Below are positions 34,195 to 42,791 of a stretch of 64,000 nucleotides of DNA, one piece after another (the stretch's first letter is position 1; every line of letters begins with the position of its first letter). The notes beneath the pieces are model-generated. The model was not told the DNA's origin. It did no database searches and saw only the letters and a list, made by a program, of their open reading frames with translations. The DNA comes from Flavobacteriaceae bacterium (GTDB lineage: Bacteria; Bacteroidota; Bacteroidia; Flavobacteriales; Flavobacteriaceae), in contig JAKISG010000007.1 of the NCBI GenBank assembly GCA_021648755.1, positions 1 through 64,000 of the forward strand, read 5' to 3'. The translations under genes were made by a program, and so were the position numbers.

Positions 34195-36096
34195 TTATTC
34201 ATCAAACCCTAATAGTTCATCTATAGTACCAACTGTAACCGAATGATAATTTGGTCGTGCTTTTTTATAAATACGTAAAGCTTCTTTTAATCTACCGTTA
34301 TTTTTTAAAGCCCGATAAATTGTAGAAACATACCAACGACGACCAACATTAGTTAGAAAATGCTCTATTTTTTTAGTTACATTACTACCCTGATAATTGT
34401 GTTTTATAGTTTGCTCAAACCAAACCATAGCGATATAAGAGTTTGTAGTACTAGTATATTCACAATGTGCATCTAAAGTTTGTAAATGTGCTGCAGAAAA
34501 TGTTATAGGAATATTACGAATAAAATGTATTTTTTGTTGAATAGCCCAATCTTGACCACAAATATTTTTAACAGAGATTTCATTATTTTTCCATTTTTCA
34601 ATAGTTTGCATAACTATTTCAAATTTATCAGAAGTGATTTTTACTTGATTACTTGGTATTCCTGCTTCATAAATCCATTGATTAGTATTGAAATCTATTT
34701 TATTTGGTAGCAATAAATTTTTATTTAAATAGGTAATAAATTTCTCAGTAGTAATAGTTAAAAAAGCATGTTTGCTAAAATAATTTTTTAAGAATTTATC
34801 CATTTTTTCTCGCCCCACTTTCTCTTCTAAGGTTTTTAAAAATAAAAAACCCTTTTCATAAGCAATATCAGTCATGCCATCGTCTGGAGTTCTTCCATTA
34901 AGATTTAGTTTTAGTTTGGTATCGTTTGGGGTATCTTTTAAATTTTCTAAGCCTTCGTCTAAATCTTGACGACCAATTACAGCTAACATATTTGCATAAT
35001 CTTTGCCATAAACGGCTTCCATAATTCTACGTTCAAAATAAACGGTAAAACCTTCATTTAGCCAAAAATCATCCCAAGTTGCATTGGTTACTAAATTACC
35101 AGACCAAGAATGTGCTAATTCATGCGCTATTAAAGTAGTTAAACTTTTATCGCCTGCAATAATGGTTGGTGTAGCAAAAGTCAATCGCGGGTTTTCCATA
35201 CCTCCAAACGGAAAACTTGGAGGTAAAACAATAATATCATATTGCTCCCAATTGTATTTACCATATAAATTTTCGGCAGCAAGCATCATTTTTTCAGTAT
35301 CTTCAAATTCAGATGCTACTTTTTTAATTAAAGAAGGTTCTGCGTAAACTCCAGTTCTTTCACTTAATGGCACATATACAATATCACCAACTGCCAAAGC
35401 AATTAAATATGGCGAAATAGCTTGTTTCATAGTAAAATTATAAACTCCGTTTTTAGATTTTTCTTTCGGATTTTTAGCACTCATCACAGCCATTAAATTA
35501 TTAGGCACAGTAACTCTTGCATTATATGTCAATCGCAATTGTGGTGAATCTTGAATTGGTATCCAAGTTCTTGTCAATATAGCTTGGCCTTGAGTAAATA
35601 AAAACGGATTTTTTTTATCTGCGGTTTGTTGTTTACTTAAAAACTGTAAAGCTTCTGTTTTATGCGTTGTTTCGTAATAAATATGAACTGTTTTTGTATT
35701 TTTTGGTAACGTAATAGTCAAATCATCACCATGAATTTGATCCCCTTTTATTACATTAAAACTAGTTTCTCTTTGTATTGAGTCTATTAAAGATTCGTTA
35801 ATAGTCACTTTTTTTATTACTAAAGCTTTGGAATCAAAATGAATAAATTTTGCATTAGCCTTTTTTTCTATGTGATAACTTGCTTTACCAGTAATTATTT
35901 TTTTAGTAAAATCAACATCAATATCTAAGTCTAAATGTTTAGCAACGGCTTCATTTGGTTTTGCAAAACTATGTGTATCTAAAGCGTATTTATCAGTAAA
36001 AGTTGTTTCTTTAGAGACTATTTTTTCTGCTGGTTTAGACTTGTCACAACTCCAAATTATAAATGATAGTATTAAGATTTGAATTATTTTTTTCAT
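34195..36096 (-). CDS. M1-family aminopeptidase (leukotriene A4 hydrolase-like), lipoprotein
   Basis: The lipoprotein signal ends at Cys17 (IIWSC). The M1 substrate loop GGMEN is at 298-302 and the zinc site HELAH at 325-329 with the third ligand Glu348 in NEGFTVYFER. The C-terminal helical domain (about 480-633) resembles that of leukotriene A4 hydrolase/aminopeptidase B. It should remove N-terminal residues from peptides in the periplasm or at the surface. It is 70 bp downstream of the acyltransferase gene on the same strand. Confidence 0.93.
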   Translation of the reverse strand: MKKIIQILILSFIIWSCDKSKPAEKIVSKETTFTDKYALDTHSFAKPNEAVAKHLDLDIDVDFTKKIITGKASYHIEKKANAKFIHFDSKALVIKKVTINESLIDSIQRETSFNVIKGDQIHGDDLTITLPKNTKTVHIYYETTHKTEALQFLSKQQTADKKNPFLFTQGQAILTRTWIPIQDSPQLRLTYNARVTVPNNLMAVMSAKNPKEKSKNGVYNFTMKQAISPYLIALAVGDIVYVPLSERTGVYAEPSLIKKVASEFEDTEKMMLAAENLYGKYNWEQYDIIVLPPSFPFGGMENPRLTFATPTIIAGDKSLTTLIAHELAHSWSGNLVTNATWDDFWLNEGFTVYFERRIMEAVYGKDYANMLAVIGRQDLDEGLENLKDTPNDTKLKLNLNGRTPDDGMTDIAYEKGFLFLKTLEEKVGREKMDKFLKNYFSKHAFLTITTEKFITYLNKNLLLPNKIDFNTNQWIYEAGIPSNQVKITSDKFEIVMQTIEKWKNNEISVKNICGQDWAIQQKIHFIRNIPITFSAAHLQTLDAHCEYTSTTNSYIAMVWFEQTIKHNYQGSNVTKKIEHFLTNVGRRWYVSTIYRALKNNGRLKEALRIYKKARPNYHSVTVGTIDELLGFDE

Positions 36097-36166
36097 TTTT
36101 TAGATTTAAAAAAGTTAAGTATAATTTATTTTTCCACTTTAAAAATAGAATTAAAATTTGAGAATA

Positions 36167-36898
36167 TTACTTTATCAAACTTTTATATATTACATCAAAA
36201 GTTTTTTGCTTTAATTCAATTCTATCATCTAAAGTTAGTTCATCTGTCGTAATAAAATCATGAATTTTTACTCTTAATTTTCCAGGGCTTCCGCTAAAAA
36301 ATGTATAAGAGAAACGTTTTTTAGAATCGTAAAACGTAATGGGTACAATGGGTATTTTATGCTCTATAGCTAGTCTAAAAGCACCACTTTTAAATACATC
36401 TAAAATAATGTTTTCATCGCTTGGAACTTTCCCCTCAGGAAAAATACAAATACTAGTACCGTTCTTTAACCTTCTATCTGCATCTGCAAAAGCTTTTCTA
36501 CCGCTTTTAGAGTCTGTTCTATCAACGATAATATTAGTTTTTTTAAAAACATAACCAAATACGGGTATTTTAGTTAACTCTTTCTTACCAACAAATACAA
36601 ATGGGTTTTTAGTTATTGCAAACATTAACATAATATCTATCATAGAAGTATGATTGGGGCAAAATAAATAACTTTTTTTAGAATCTATTTTTTTTTGACC
36701 TTCTAGTTTGATTTTAAAACCCATAACAAATAAAATTGTTTTTGCCCAAGTACTTGCAATTTTAAAAAAAATAGGATACCATTTTTCTTTAGACATTATT
36801 ATTAACAAGAAAGGAAAAATAGGTATAATGGTAAATAAAACCCAACCATAAAACCAAATACGCCAAATAAAGATTAAAATATTTTTGAATATACGCAT
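36167..36898 (-). CDS. 1-acyl-sn-glycerol-3-phosphate acyltransferase family (PlsC-like)
   Basis: The PlsC/LPLAT motifs are NHTSMIDIML (the HX4D catalytic pair) and FPEGKVPS, with GRKAFADADRRL between. An N-terminal membrane helix is present. I start it at 36898 (MRIFKNILIFIWRIW, 243 aa) rather than at 36937, because the extra residues break the hydrophobic start and a -7 box (TATTTTTG, 36905-36912, minus) lies between the two. It would acylate lysophosphatidate, or another lysolipid, at the inner membrane. Confidence 0.85.
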   Translation of the reverse strand: MRIFKNILIFIWRIWFYGWVLFTIIPIFPFLLIIMSKEKWYPIFFKIASTWAKTILFVMGFKIKLEGQKKIDSKKSYLFCPNHTSMIDIMLMFAITKNPFVFVGKKELTKIPVFGYVFKKTNIIVDRTDSKSGRKAFADADRRLKNGTSICIFPEGKVPSDENIILDVFKSGAFRLAIEHKIPIVPITFYDSKKRFSYTFFSGSPGKLRVKIHDFITTDELTLDDRIELKQKTFDVIYKSLIK

Positions 36899-36904
36899 AA
36901 ACGC

Positions 36905-36964
36905 CAAAAATAGTAAAAAACTTTGGTCTTCGGTCAAAGGTCTTCAAACCTTTTCATACTTTTG
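36905..36964. promoter_or_regulatory. Divergent promoters of the acyltransferase and trpS
   Basis: The minus-strand box TATTTTTG at 36905-36912 serves the acyltransferase; the plus-strand box TACTTTTG at 36957-36964 serves trpS, 19 bp before its ATG. If the first box is right, the acyltransferase transcript has almost no leader. Between them is a short direct repeat of GGTCTTC (36926-36932 and 36939-36945). Confidence 0.4.
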
Positions 36965-36982
36965 TAACATAAATAATAAAAA

Positions 36983-37951
36983 ATGACTAGAGTTTTAACA
37001 GGAATTCAAAGTACAGGCACACCACATTTAGGTAATATTTTAGGTGCTATTTTACCTGCTATTGAAATGAGTAAAAATGCAAAAAATGAATCGTTTTTAT
37101 TTATTGCAGATATGCATTCGCTTACTCAAATTAAAGATGGTAATATTTTAAAGAAAAACACCTATAGTACAGCTGCTACTTGGTTGGCTTTTGGATTAAA
37201 CATTAACAAAACTGTTTTTTATAGGCAAAGTAAAATACCACAAGTAACTGAATTGTCTTGGTATTTAAGTTGTTTTTATCCATACCAACGATTAACTTTA
37301 GCGCATAGTTTTAAAGATAAATCAGACCGTTTAGAAGATGTAAATGCAGGTTTATTTACCTACCCAATGTTAATGGCTGCTGACATTTTATTGTACGATG
37401 CTAATATTGTACCTGTGGGTAAAGACCAATTGCAACATGTAGAAATGACACGTGATGTTGCTTCACGTTTTCATGCAAAATTAGGCGAAATTTTTATTTT
37501 ACCAAAGGCTAAAGTACAAGAAAACACAATGTTAGTTCCAGGTACAGATGGCGAAAAAATGAGTAAATCTAAAAGTAATATTATCAATATTTTTTTAGAT
37601 GACAAAAAATTACGTAAGCAGATTATGAAAATTCAAACGGACTCTACTCCGCTAGAAGACCCTAAAAACCCTGATACTTGTAATTTGTTTGCTTTGTATA
37701 GATTAGTGGCTTCAAAAGAACAAATAGAAGAAATGCGTTCTAATTACCTTAACGGAAATTATGGTTATGGTTATGCAAAACAAGCATTTTACGAGCTGCT
37801 AGTTGATAAATTTTCTAAAGAAAGAGAATTATATCATTATTATATGAATAATTTTTTTGAAATTGATGCTATTTTAGAACAGGGAGAACAAAAAGCAAGA
37901 GTAATTGCTAATGCTGTTTTACAAAGAGTAAGAACGAAAATAGGCTATTAA
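36983..37951 (+). CDS. trpS: Tryptophanyl-tRNA synthetase
   Basis: A class I synthetase of 322 residues: ATP-binding HIGH-type motif TPHLGNILG near the start and the KMSKS loop in DGEKMSKSKSN. The ADMHSLTQ and DAGLFTYPMLMAADILLY-like segments (here VNAGLFTYPMLMAADILLYD) are typical of TrpRS. It charges tRNA-Trp. Length is normal for bacteria. Confidence 0.95.
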   Translation: MTRVLTGIQSTGTPHLGNILGAILPAIEMSKNAKNESFLFIADMHSLTQIKDGNILKKNTYSTAATWLAFGLNINKTVFYRQSKIPQVTELSWYLSCFYPYQRLTLAHSFKDKSDRLEDVNAGLFTYPMLMAADILLYDANIVPVGKDQLQHVEMTRDVASRFHAKLGEIFILPKAKVQENTMLVPGTDGEKMSKSKSNIINIFLDDKKLRKQIMKIQTDSTPLEDPKNPDTCNLFALYRLVASKEQIEEMRSNYLNGNYGYGYAKQAFYELLVDKFSKERELYHYYMNNFFEIDAILEQGEQKARVIANAVLQRVRTKIGY

Positions 37952-37993
37952 AAAGTAGGTTTCAATTATAAAATTTAAAATAATTTTTATAAA

Positions 37994-38024
37994 AAAGAGA
38001 TCATTAATTAAAAATAATCTCTTT
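37994..38024. terminator. Bidirectional terminator between trpS and the BON-LysM gene
   Basis: AAAGAGAT (37994-38001) and ATCTCTTT (38017-38024) form an 8-bp stem with a 15-nt AT-rich loop. A and T runs flank it on the two sides, as expected for convergent genes. Confidence 0.65.
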
Positions 38025-38038
38025 GTATAGTTACAAGA

Positions 38039-38509
38039 TTAATCTAAAGTAGGAATACGTAATACTTGACCAGGATAAATTTTATCAGGGTGAGATAACA
38101 TAGGTTTATTGGCTTCAAATATTACAGGGTATTTCATAGCGTTATCGTAATAGTTTTTAGCGATTTTACCTAAAGTATCTCCGCTTACAACAGTATGAAA
38201 TTGTGCTTGTGGTTCTTCTATTGTAACTGCGGTTGTCATTCGATCATCAACCGTAGCGATACCTTCTGTATTACCAACAACCAATACCACTTTTTCTCGA
38301 GTTGCCTGATCTGCTGTTTCACCGTAAACTAAAGCAGTGTCACCATTGAGAACGATGTCTAAACTTGCTACTTCAAACCCTAACGCGTTTACAGCATCTA
38401 TTAATTTTGATGCTTTTTCCGCAGCTTCCTCTACGGCTTCTTCTTTTGTTGTTTTTCCGATTCCAAATACTTTTGCTCCAGCATTTTTAATGAAAGAAAA
38501 TAATCCCAT
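38039..38509 (-). CDS. BON-LysM protein (Kbp/YgaU-like)
   Basis: The 156-residue protein has no signal peptide. Residues about 30-95 form a BON domain (DIVLNGDTALVYGETADQA, VVGNTEGIATVDDRM) and about 105-155 a LysM domain (HTVVSGDTLGKIAKNYYDN, YPGQVLRIPTL). This order and length match E. coli Kbp (YgaU), a cytoplasmic potassium-binding protein. The opening MGLFSFIKNAGAKVFG is also characteristic. A potassium role is transferred from the E. coli protein. Confidence 0.88.
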   Translation of the reverse strand: MGLFSFIKNAGAKVFGIGKTTKEEAVEEAAEKASKLIDAVNALGFEVASLDIVLNGDTALVYGETADQATREKVVLVVGNTEGIATVDDRMTTAVTIEEPQAQFHTVVSGDTLGKIAKNYYDNAMKYPVIFEANKPMLSHPDKIYPGQVLRIPTLD

Positions 38510-38624
38510 AATTTTAATTTTTTAATTGATTAATATTTATTTTAAAGTCGGAAGATACAATAATTTTAATAAATATTCGGTTAATTTTTATTCTGTAAGA
38601 CCCATTTTAAAAAAATCAAATCTG

Positions 38625-38632
38625 TATCTTTG
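38625..38632 (+). promoter_or_regulatory. -7 box of upp
   Basis: TATCTTTG matches TAnnTTTG and lies 17 bp before the upp ATG at 38649. Confidence 0.5.
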
Positions 38633-38648
38633 TGTAAATTAAATATTT

Positions 38649-39299
38649 ATGATAATTCACAAATTAGAAAAATCAGATTCTATATTAAACACCTTTATTG
38701 CACAATTAAGAGCTAAAGATATTCAAAAAGATGCTATGCGTTTTAGACGAAATATTGAAAGAATAGGTGAAGTTATTGCTTATGAATTAAGTAAATCGTT
38801 ACATTATAAAGTTAAAAAAATAATAACTCCTTTAGGTGTAAAAAAAATTAATTTAATAACTAACAATTTAGTCATTTGTTCCATTTTAAGAGCAGGGTTA
38901 CCACTACATCAAGGCTTGTTAAATTATTTTGATGCAGCAGAAAATGCATATATTTCTGCTTTTAGAAGACATACAAACTCAAATGAGTTTGAGATTGTTG
39001 TTGAATATTTTGCTTCGCCTACATTAGAAAATAAAACGTTAATATTAGCAGACCCTATGCTAGCAACGGGTAATTCTTTAGTTGCTGTATATAATGCTTT
39101 ATTAAAACATGGTAAACCTAAAAAAATTCATATAGTTGCTGTAATAGGAGCAAGTCAAGGAATTGATTTTATAAAAAAACATTTTCCTAAAAATACCGAG
39201 TTATGGATTGCTACTGTTGACGATAAACTAAACAAAAAAGGGTATATCATTCCAGGTTTAGGTGATGCAGGAGATTTAGCTTTTGGTGAAAAATTATAG
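38649..39299 (+). CDS. upp: Uracil phosphoribosyltransferase
   Basis: A 216-residue type I PRTase. The PRPP-binding loop is LADPMLATGNSLVAVYNALL, the N-terminal ILRAGLPLHQGLL is the other PRPP contact, and the uracil-binding end is YIIPGLGDAGDLAFG. It salvages uracil to UMP. Length and motifs are normal. Confidence 0.95.
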   Translation: MIIHKLEKSDSILNTFIAQLRAKDIQKDAMRFRRNIERIGEVIAYELSKSLHYKVKKIITPLGVKKINLITNNLVICSILRAGLPLHQGLLNYFDAAENAYISAFRRHTNSNEFEIVVEYFASPTLENKTLILADPMLATGNSLVAVYNALLKHGKPKKIHIVAVIGASQGIDFIKKHFPKNTELWIATVDDKLNKKGYIIPGLGDAGDLAFGEKL

Positions 39300-39342
39300 A
39301 ATTTTTTAACCATAATACACTAGCAAATAAACAAATATTTAT

Positions 39343-39350
39343 TACTTTTG
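39343..39350 (+). promoter_or_regulatory. -7 box upstream of the small membrane protein and trmB
   Basis: TACTTTTG lies 34 bp before the ATG at 39385 and is the only good box before the 39385-40600 gene group. Confidence 0.45.
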
Positions 39351-39384
39351 CATTTTAAATTAAAATGGAGTAAACCATAATATT

Positions 39385-39588
39385 ATGACATTAAATATTT
39401 TTAGAGTAATTGGCGATTTTTGTACAAATGTTCTATTTAAACCGTACAACGCTTTAGCAAAAATAAATTATAAAGAGTTTTGGTGGACATCTAATTTTTT
39501 GAATACTATATTTTTTTTAATTACTGCGTCTCTTTTTATTTATTGGTTATTTAAACTAAAAGCCTTTAAAAAAGAAGGAGCAGAATAA
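39385..39588 (+). CDS. Small single-pass membrane protein
   Basis: A 67-residue protein with one strong membrane helix (about residues 33-54, TSNFLNTIFFLITASLFIYW) and a basic C-terminus (KLKAFKKEGAE). The soluble part FKPYNALAKINYKEFWW is conserved-looking; I recall a similar uncharacterised family (DUF6341) in Flavobacteriaceae next to upp and trmB, but I am not certain of the number. It lies 9 bp before trmB, so it is probably cotranscribed. Function unknown. Confidence 0.75.
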   Translation: MTLNIFRVIGDFCTNVLFKPYNALAKINYKEFWWTSNFLNTIFFLITASLFIYWLFKLKAFKKEGAE

Positions 39589-39597
39589 AAACTTATT

Positions 39598-40269
39598 TTG
39601 GGAAGTAAAAATAAATTAAAAAGATTTCGTGAAAACGAAATTTTTCAAAATGTTATTCAACCAACAAGAGAAGAGGTTCTTAACGGATTTAACCTAAAAG
39701 GTAAATGGAATACATTTTTTAAAAATAATAATCCGATAGTTTTAGAATTAGGTTGTGGTAAAGGTGAATATACTGTTGCATTAGCGAGAAAAAAACCAAA
39801 TATCAATTATATAGGTGTTGATATTAAAGGGGCTCGTTTTTGGAGAGGCGCAAAAACTGGAATTGAAGAAAAACTAATAAATATTGCTTTTCTAAGAACT
39901 CAAATAGAATTAATTGATTTGTGTTTTGCAATTAACGAAATTTCAGAAATTTGGATAACTTTTCCTGACCCACAAATTAAATATACAAGAACAATTCATA
40001 GACTTACAAATATTGATTTTTTAAAAAAATACCATACTATTTTAATTAATGATGGAATAGTACATCTTAAAACGGATAGTGAATTTATGCATGGTTATAC
40101 TTTAGGTTTGTTAACGGGGTTAAAACAAGAAATCCTATATGCACATCATCATATTTATAACAATAATGAATCACCAAAAGAAGCTATAAATACCCAAACT
40201 TTTTACGAAAAACAATATTTAGAAAAAAATAAAGCAATTACGTATATTAAATTTAGACTGAACTTTTAA
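39598..40269 (+). CDS. trmB: tRNA (guanine-46-N7)-methyltransferase, TTG start
   Basis: The SAM motif is LELGCGKGEYTVALA and the family marks GVDIKGARFWRGAKT and WITFPDPQIKYT follow. It makes m7G46 in tRNA. The start is TTG at 39598: the flavobacterial TrmB N-terminus is MGSKNKLKRF, and here GSKNKLKRF follows the TTG directly, with no ATG near. Length (223 aa) is normal. It is followed after 7 bp by an alkyltransferase-like gene. Confidence 0.93.
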   Translation: MGSKNKLKRFRENEIFQNVIQPTREEVLNGFNLKGKWNTFFKNNNPIVLELGCGKGEYTVALARKKPNINYIGVDIKGARFWRGAKTGIEEKLINIAFLRTQIELIDLCFAINEISEIWITFPDPQIKYTRTIHRLTNIDFLKKYHTILINDGIVHLKTDSEFMHGYTLGLLTGLKQEILYAHHHIYNNNESPKEAINTQTFYEKQYLEKNKAITYIKFRLNF

Positions 40270-40276
40270 TTTTTTT

Positions 40277-40600
40277 ATGGATAAAAACGCACATTTTTTT
40301 GAAAGAGTCTATGCTGTTGCAAGGAAAATACCTTACGGAAAAGTTACCTCTTATGGAGCAATTGCTAAATTTTTAGGAGTAGCAAAATCAGCAAGAATGG
40401 TTGGTTGGGCAATGAACAAAACACATAAAGATGAAACAATACCCGCACATAGAGTTGTTAATCGTAAAGGACTATTAACAGGTAAACATCATTTTGACGG
40501 TACGAATTTAATGCAGCAACTATTAGAAAGTGAAGGAATTATTATTAAAAATAATCAAATATTGAAGTTTGATGAAGTTTTTTGGCATCCAAATAGTTAA
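40277..40600 (+). CDS. Alkyltransferase-like protein (MGMT family, no catalytic Cys)
   Basis: The 107-residue protein is the DNA-binding domain of O6-alkylguanine-DNA alkyltransferase: helix-turn-helix GKVTSYGAIAKFLGVAKSARMVGWAMN with the arginine finger. The active-site motif PCHRV is PAHRV here (IPAHRVVN), so Cys is replaced by Ala and it cannot transfer alkyl groups. Such ATL proteins bind damaged DNA and pass it to nucleotide-excision repair (Atl1, YbaZ). It follows trmB on the same transcript. Confidence 0.9.
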   Translation: MDKNAHFFERVYAVARKIPYGKVTSYGAIAKFLGVAKSARMVGWAMNKTHKDETIPAHRVVNRKGLLTGKHHFDGTNLMQQLLESEGIIIKNNQILKFDEVFWHPNS

Positions 40601-40685
40601 TTTAGTTTAAATTTATTATGTTTAATGCCTGTTTTATTAAAAATTCATATATTTACAACTTTTATTTTATTAAACGATAAATCAT

Positions 40686-41411
40686 ATGAAACATATAAAT
40701 TTTTTTTTAGGAATAATTATTTTAAGTTTATCTCTAAGTATTAAAGCACAAAATGAGACTATTATTAATAGTGAAATAGGTATTTTATTTGGGCCTGTTT
40801 TTATGCAAACAGATTATCTCACAGATTCATCATCAAAAGCTGGTGTAGATTTTGGAGTTGCATATATTGCAAACTTTTCCCCTTCTAGATATAAATCAAA
40901 AGTACTTTCTTGGATTGTTGATCATGTAAAAGCAAGAGTTGAATTATCATTTTCAAGAGTAAAACTAGAACATGATTTAAATAGAATTGAAAATTTAGGG
41001 TTAAATTCAAACCAATTTGAAGGGATGAGAGGTAATGTAAAACTCTTTAATTTTGGGGTTTTTGGTGAGTTTAATTTTTTATCATTACTAAAAACTAAAT
41101 CAAAAGTACATCCGTACCTTTTAGTGGGTGGTTCTTATACTTCAGCAAATTCTAGTGTAATTTTTGATTCTAATGTGGGAGCACCACCTATTTATACTAA
41201 CAGCCTGTTTTTAGGAAAAAATAATGTAGCCTCTCTTACTAGTGGTCTAGGTCTTAGATTTAAATTAACAGATGTTGACTTAATTGCAGAAGGCAGGTTT
41301 CAATCTTTTTTTTCAGACAGGGTTGAAGGTATAGATACTGATGTTATAGGTGATGAAAATAACGATACACAGATATTGTTTAAAATAGGCGCTGTTTTTT
41401 ACTTAAATTAA
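40686..41411 (+). CDS. Outer-membrane beta-barrel protein, flavobacterial family
   Basis: A signal peptide (1-21, ending SIKAQ) is followed by an 8-12-strand barrel (alternating hydrophobic strands, closing with ILFKIGAVFYLN). The opening GILFGPVFMQTDYL and the KARVELSFSRVKLEHDL segment resemble a Tenacibaculum family I recall as THC0290_0291; no function is known. The gene stands alone between the ATL gene and the convergent nuclease gene. Confidence 0.75.
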   Translation: MKHINFFLGIIILSLSLSIKAQNETIINSEIGILFGPVFMQTDYLTDSSSKAGVDFGVAYIANFSPSRYKSKVLSWIVDHVKARVELSFSRVKLEHDLNRIENLGLNSNQFEGMRGNVKLFNFGVFGEFNFLSLLKTKSKVHPYLLVGGSYTSANSSVIFDSNVGAPPIYTNSLFLGKNNVASLTSGLGLRFKLTDVDLIAEGRFQSFFSDRVEGIDTDVIGDENNDTQILFKIGAVFYLN

Positions 41412-41486
41412 TATTTATTTATGATGTAGTGTTTTCCTGAACTTATCTATAACAATAAATAGCATTTTACGAGATGTATCAGGCGC

Positions 41487-42548
41487 TTATTGCATTTTTT
41501 CTTTTAATAAATAAATATAGACAGGATAATGGTCACTATAACCACCAGTAAATTGATTACCAGACCAAGACCTAAAAGAGTAGCCCTTATATCTCCCTTT
41601 TTTGTTAGTCATATACCGTGGGTTAAAAATATTAGCTTTATACAACTTATAATTAGTATAATCTTTAGTTGTAGTTACTAATGGAAATGTTAATAAAATT
41701 TGATCAAATAAATTAATATTGTCTCGATAACCTAGCGTATTTAAACCTCTACGAAACATATCTTCCATTGGGTTATAAATATCACTTTCCTTTAAAGTTA
41801 ATTTTTTACCCTTTGCCTTTAATACTTTTTTAAAACTCAAATTTATAGGGTCATCATTAAAATCACCCATAATAATGACTTTAGGATTTGGGTATTGCTC
41901 TTTTAAATCTTCAATTATTTTTATATTTAAAGCTGCCGCTTTTTCTCGTCCAGGTCTACTTCGTTGTTCACCACCACTTCTAGAAGGCCAATGATTTACT
42001 ATTAAATGTATTATTTCATCATCTAACATACCTGTAACTAATAACTGGTCACGTGTATCATTACGCTTACCGTTACTATTTACTAATTCTAATTCATACG
42101 GTTTGTGGTCTATAGGTTTAAAATATCTTTTCTGGTATAATAAAGCAACATCAATTCCACGCTCATCTGGCGAATCGTAATGAATAATACCATAATGTTT
42201 TTTCTTTAGAAGTTCATGTGCAATTAAATCTTCTAGAACCAATCTATTTTCTACCTCACAAACACCAATTATTGCAGGACTTGTTTTTGTTTTTTCTACA
42301 CCTATTTCAGAAATTACTTTTGCCATATTATCTATTTTAGACCAATATGCTTTAGCTCTATTTTTTGCTTTCATTTCCATTATAGGACTTCTTTCATCTA
42401 ACTTTTTTGGGTCATTAATGGTGTCAAATAAATTTTCAAGATTATAAAAAGCAACTGTTCTTATTTGAAATTTTTTATCTTTTTGCTGACCAAAAGCAGT
42501 TATACCAATAAACAAAAAGGTAAGTGTAATTAATCGAAATAATTTCAT
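41487..42548 (-). CDS. Secreted endonuclease/exonuclease/phosphatase-fold enzyme
   Basis: After a signal peptide (1-20, ending AFGQQ) the DNase I-like EEP domain shows AFYNLENLFDT, GVCEVENR (metal-binding Glu), NHWPSRSGG, GDFNDDP (Asp/Asn) and SDHYPVYIYL (catalytic Asp/His). It would cut phosphodiesters outside the cytoplasm; nucleic acids or inositol/sphingolipid phosphates are the possible substrates. It faces the TonB receptor/DUF5689 genes, a neighbourhood I associate with extracellular nucleic-acid use in flavobacteria. Confidence 0.87.
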   Translation of the reverse strand: MKLFRLITLTFLFIGITAFGQQKDKKFQIRTVAFYNLENLFDTINDPKKLDERSPIMEMKAKNRAKAYWSKIDNMAKVISEIGVEKTKTSPAIIGVCEVENRLVLEDLIAHELLKKKHYGIIHYDSPDERGIDVALLYQKRYFKPIDHKPYELELVNSNGKRNDTRDQLLVTGMLDDEIIHLIVNHWPSRSGGEQRSRPGREKAAALNIKIIEDLKEQYPNPKVIIMGDFNDDPINLSFKKVLKAKGKKLTLKESDIYNPMEDMFRRGLNTLGYRDNINLFDQILLTFPLVTTTKDYTNYKLYKANIFNPRYMTNKKGRYKGYSFRSWSGNQFTGGYSDHYPVYIYLLKEKMQ

Positions 42549-42682
42549 TTGTCTATATATTTATATTAAAGTTTGCTAAACTAAAAACAATATTCGAGCC
42601 AAAAAATAGTATCTAATTTTAGTTATACAAAATTGTTAATATTTAACTTTCTTTTTTCTAAAAAAAAAACAATTAAAAATAG

Positions 42683-42690
42683 TAGTTTTG
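42683..42690 (+). promoter_or_regulatory. -7 box of the TonB-dependent receptor
   Basis: TAGTTTTG is the best box before the receptor gene and predicts a leader of about 95 nt that contains two short upstream reading frames (42726-42740 and 42751-42795). Confidence 0.45.
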
Positions 42691-42791
42691 CAAAAATTAA
42701 ATAATCATTTTTTTAATATAAAAACATGAAGCGCTCATAACTACTATTTTATGAATGTACTATGTTTTTTAAAAACAATAAAAACGAATAC

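Noticed and set aside
40277..40600. Active O6-methylguanine-DNA methyltransferase
   Set aside because: The acceptor Cys is Ala (PAHRV) and the N-terminal domain is absent.
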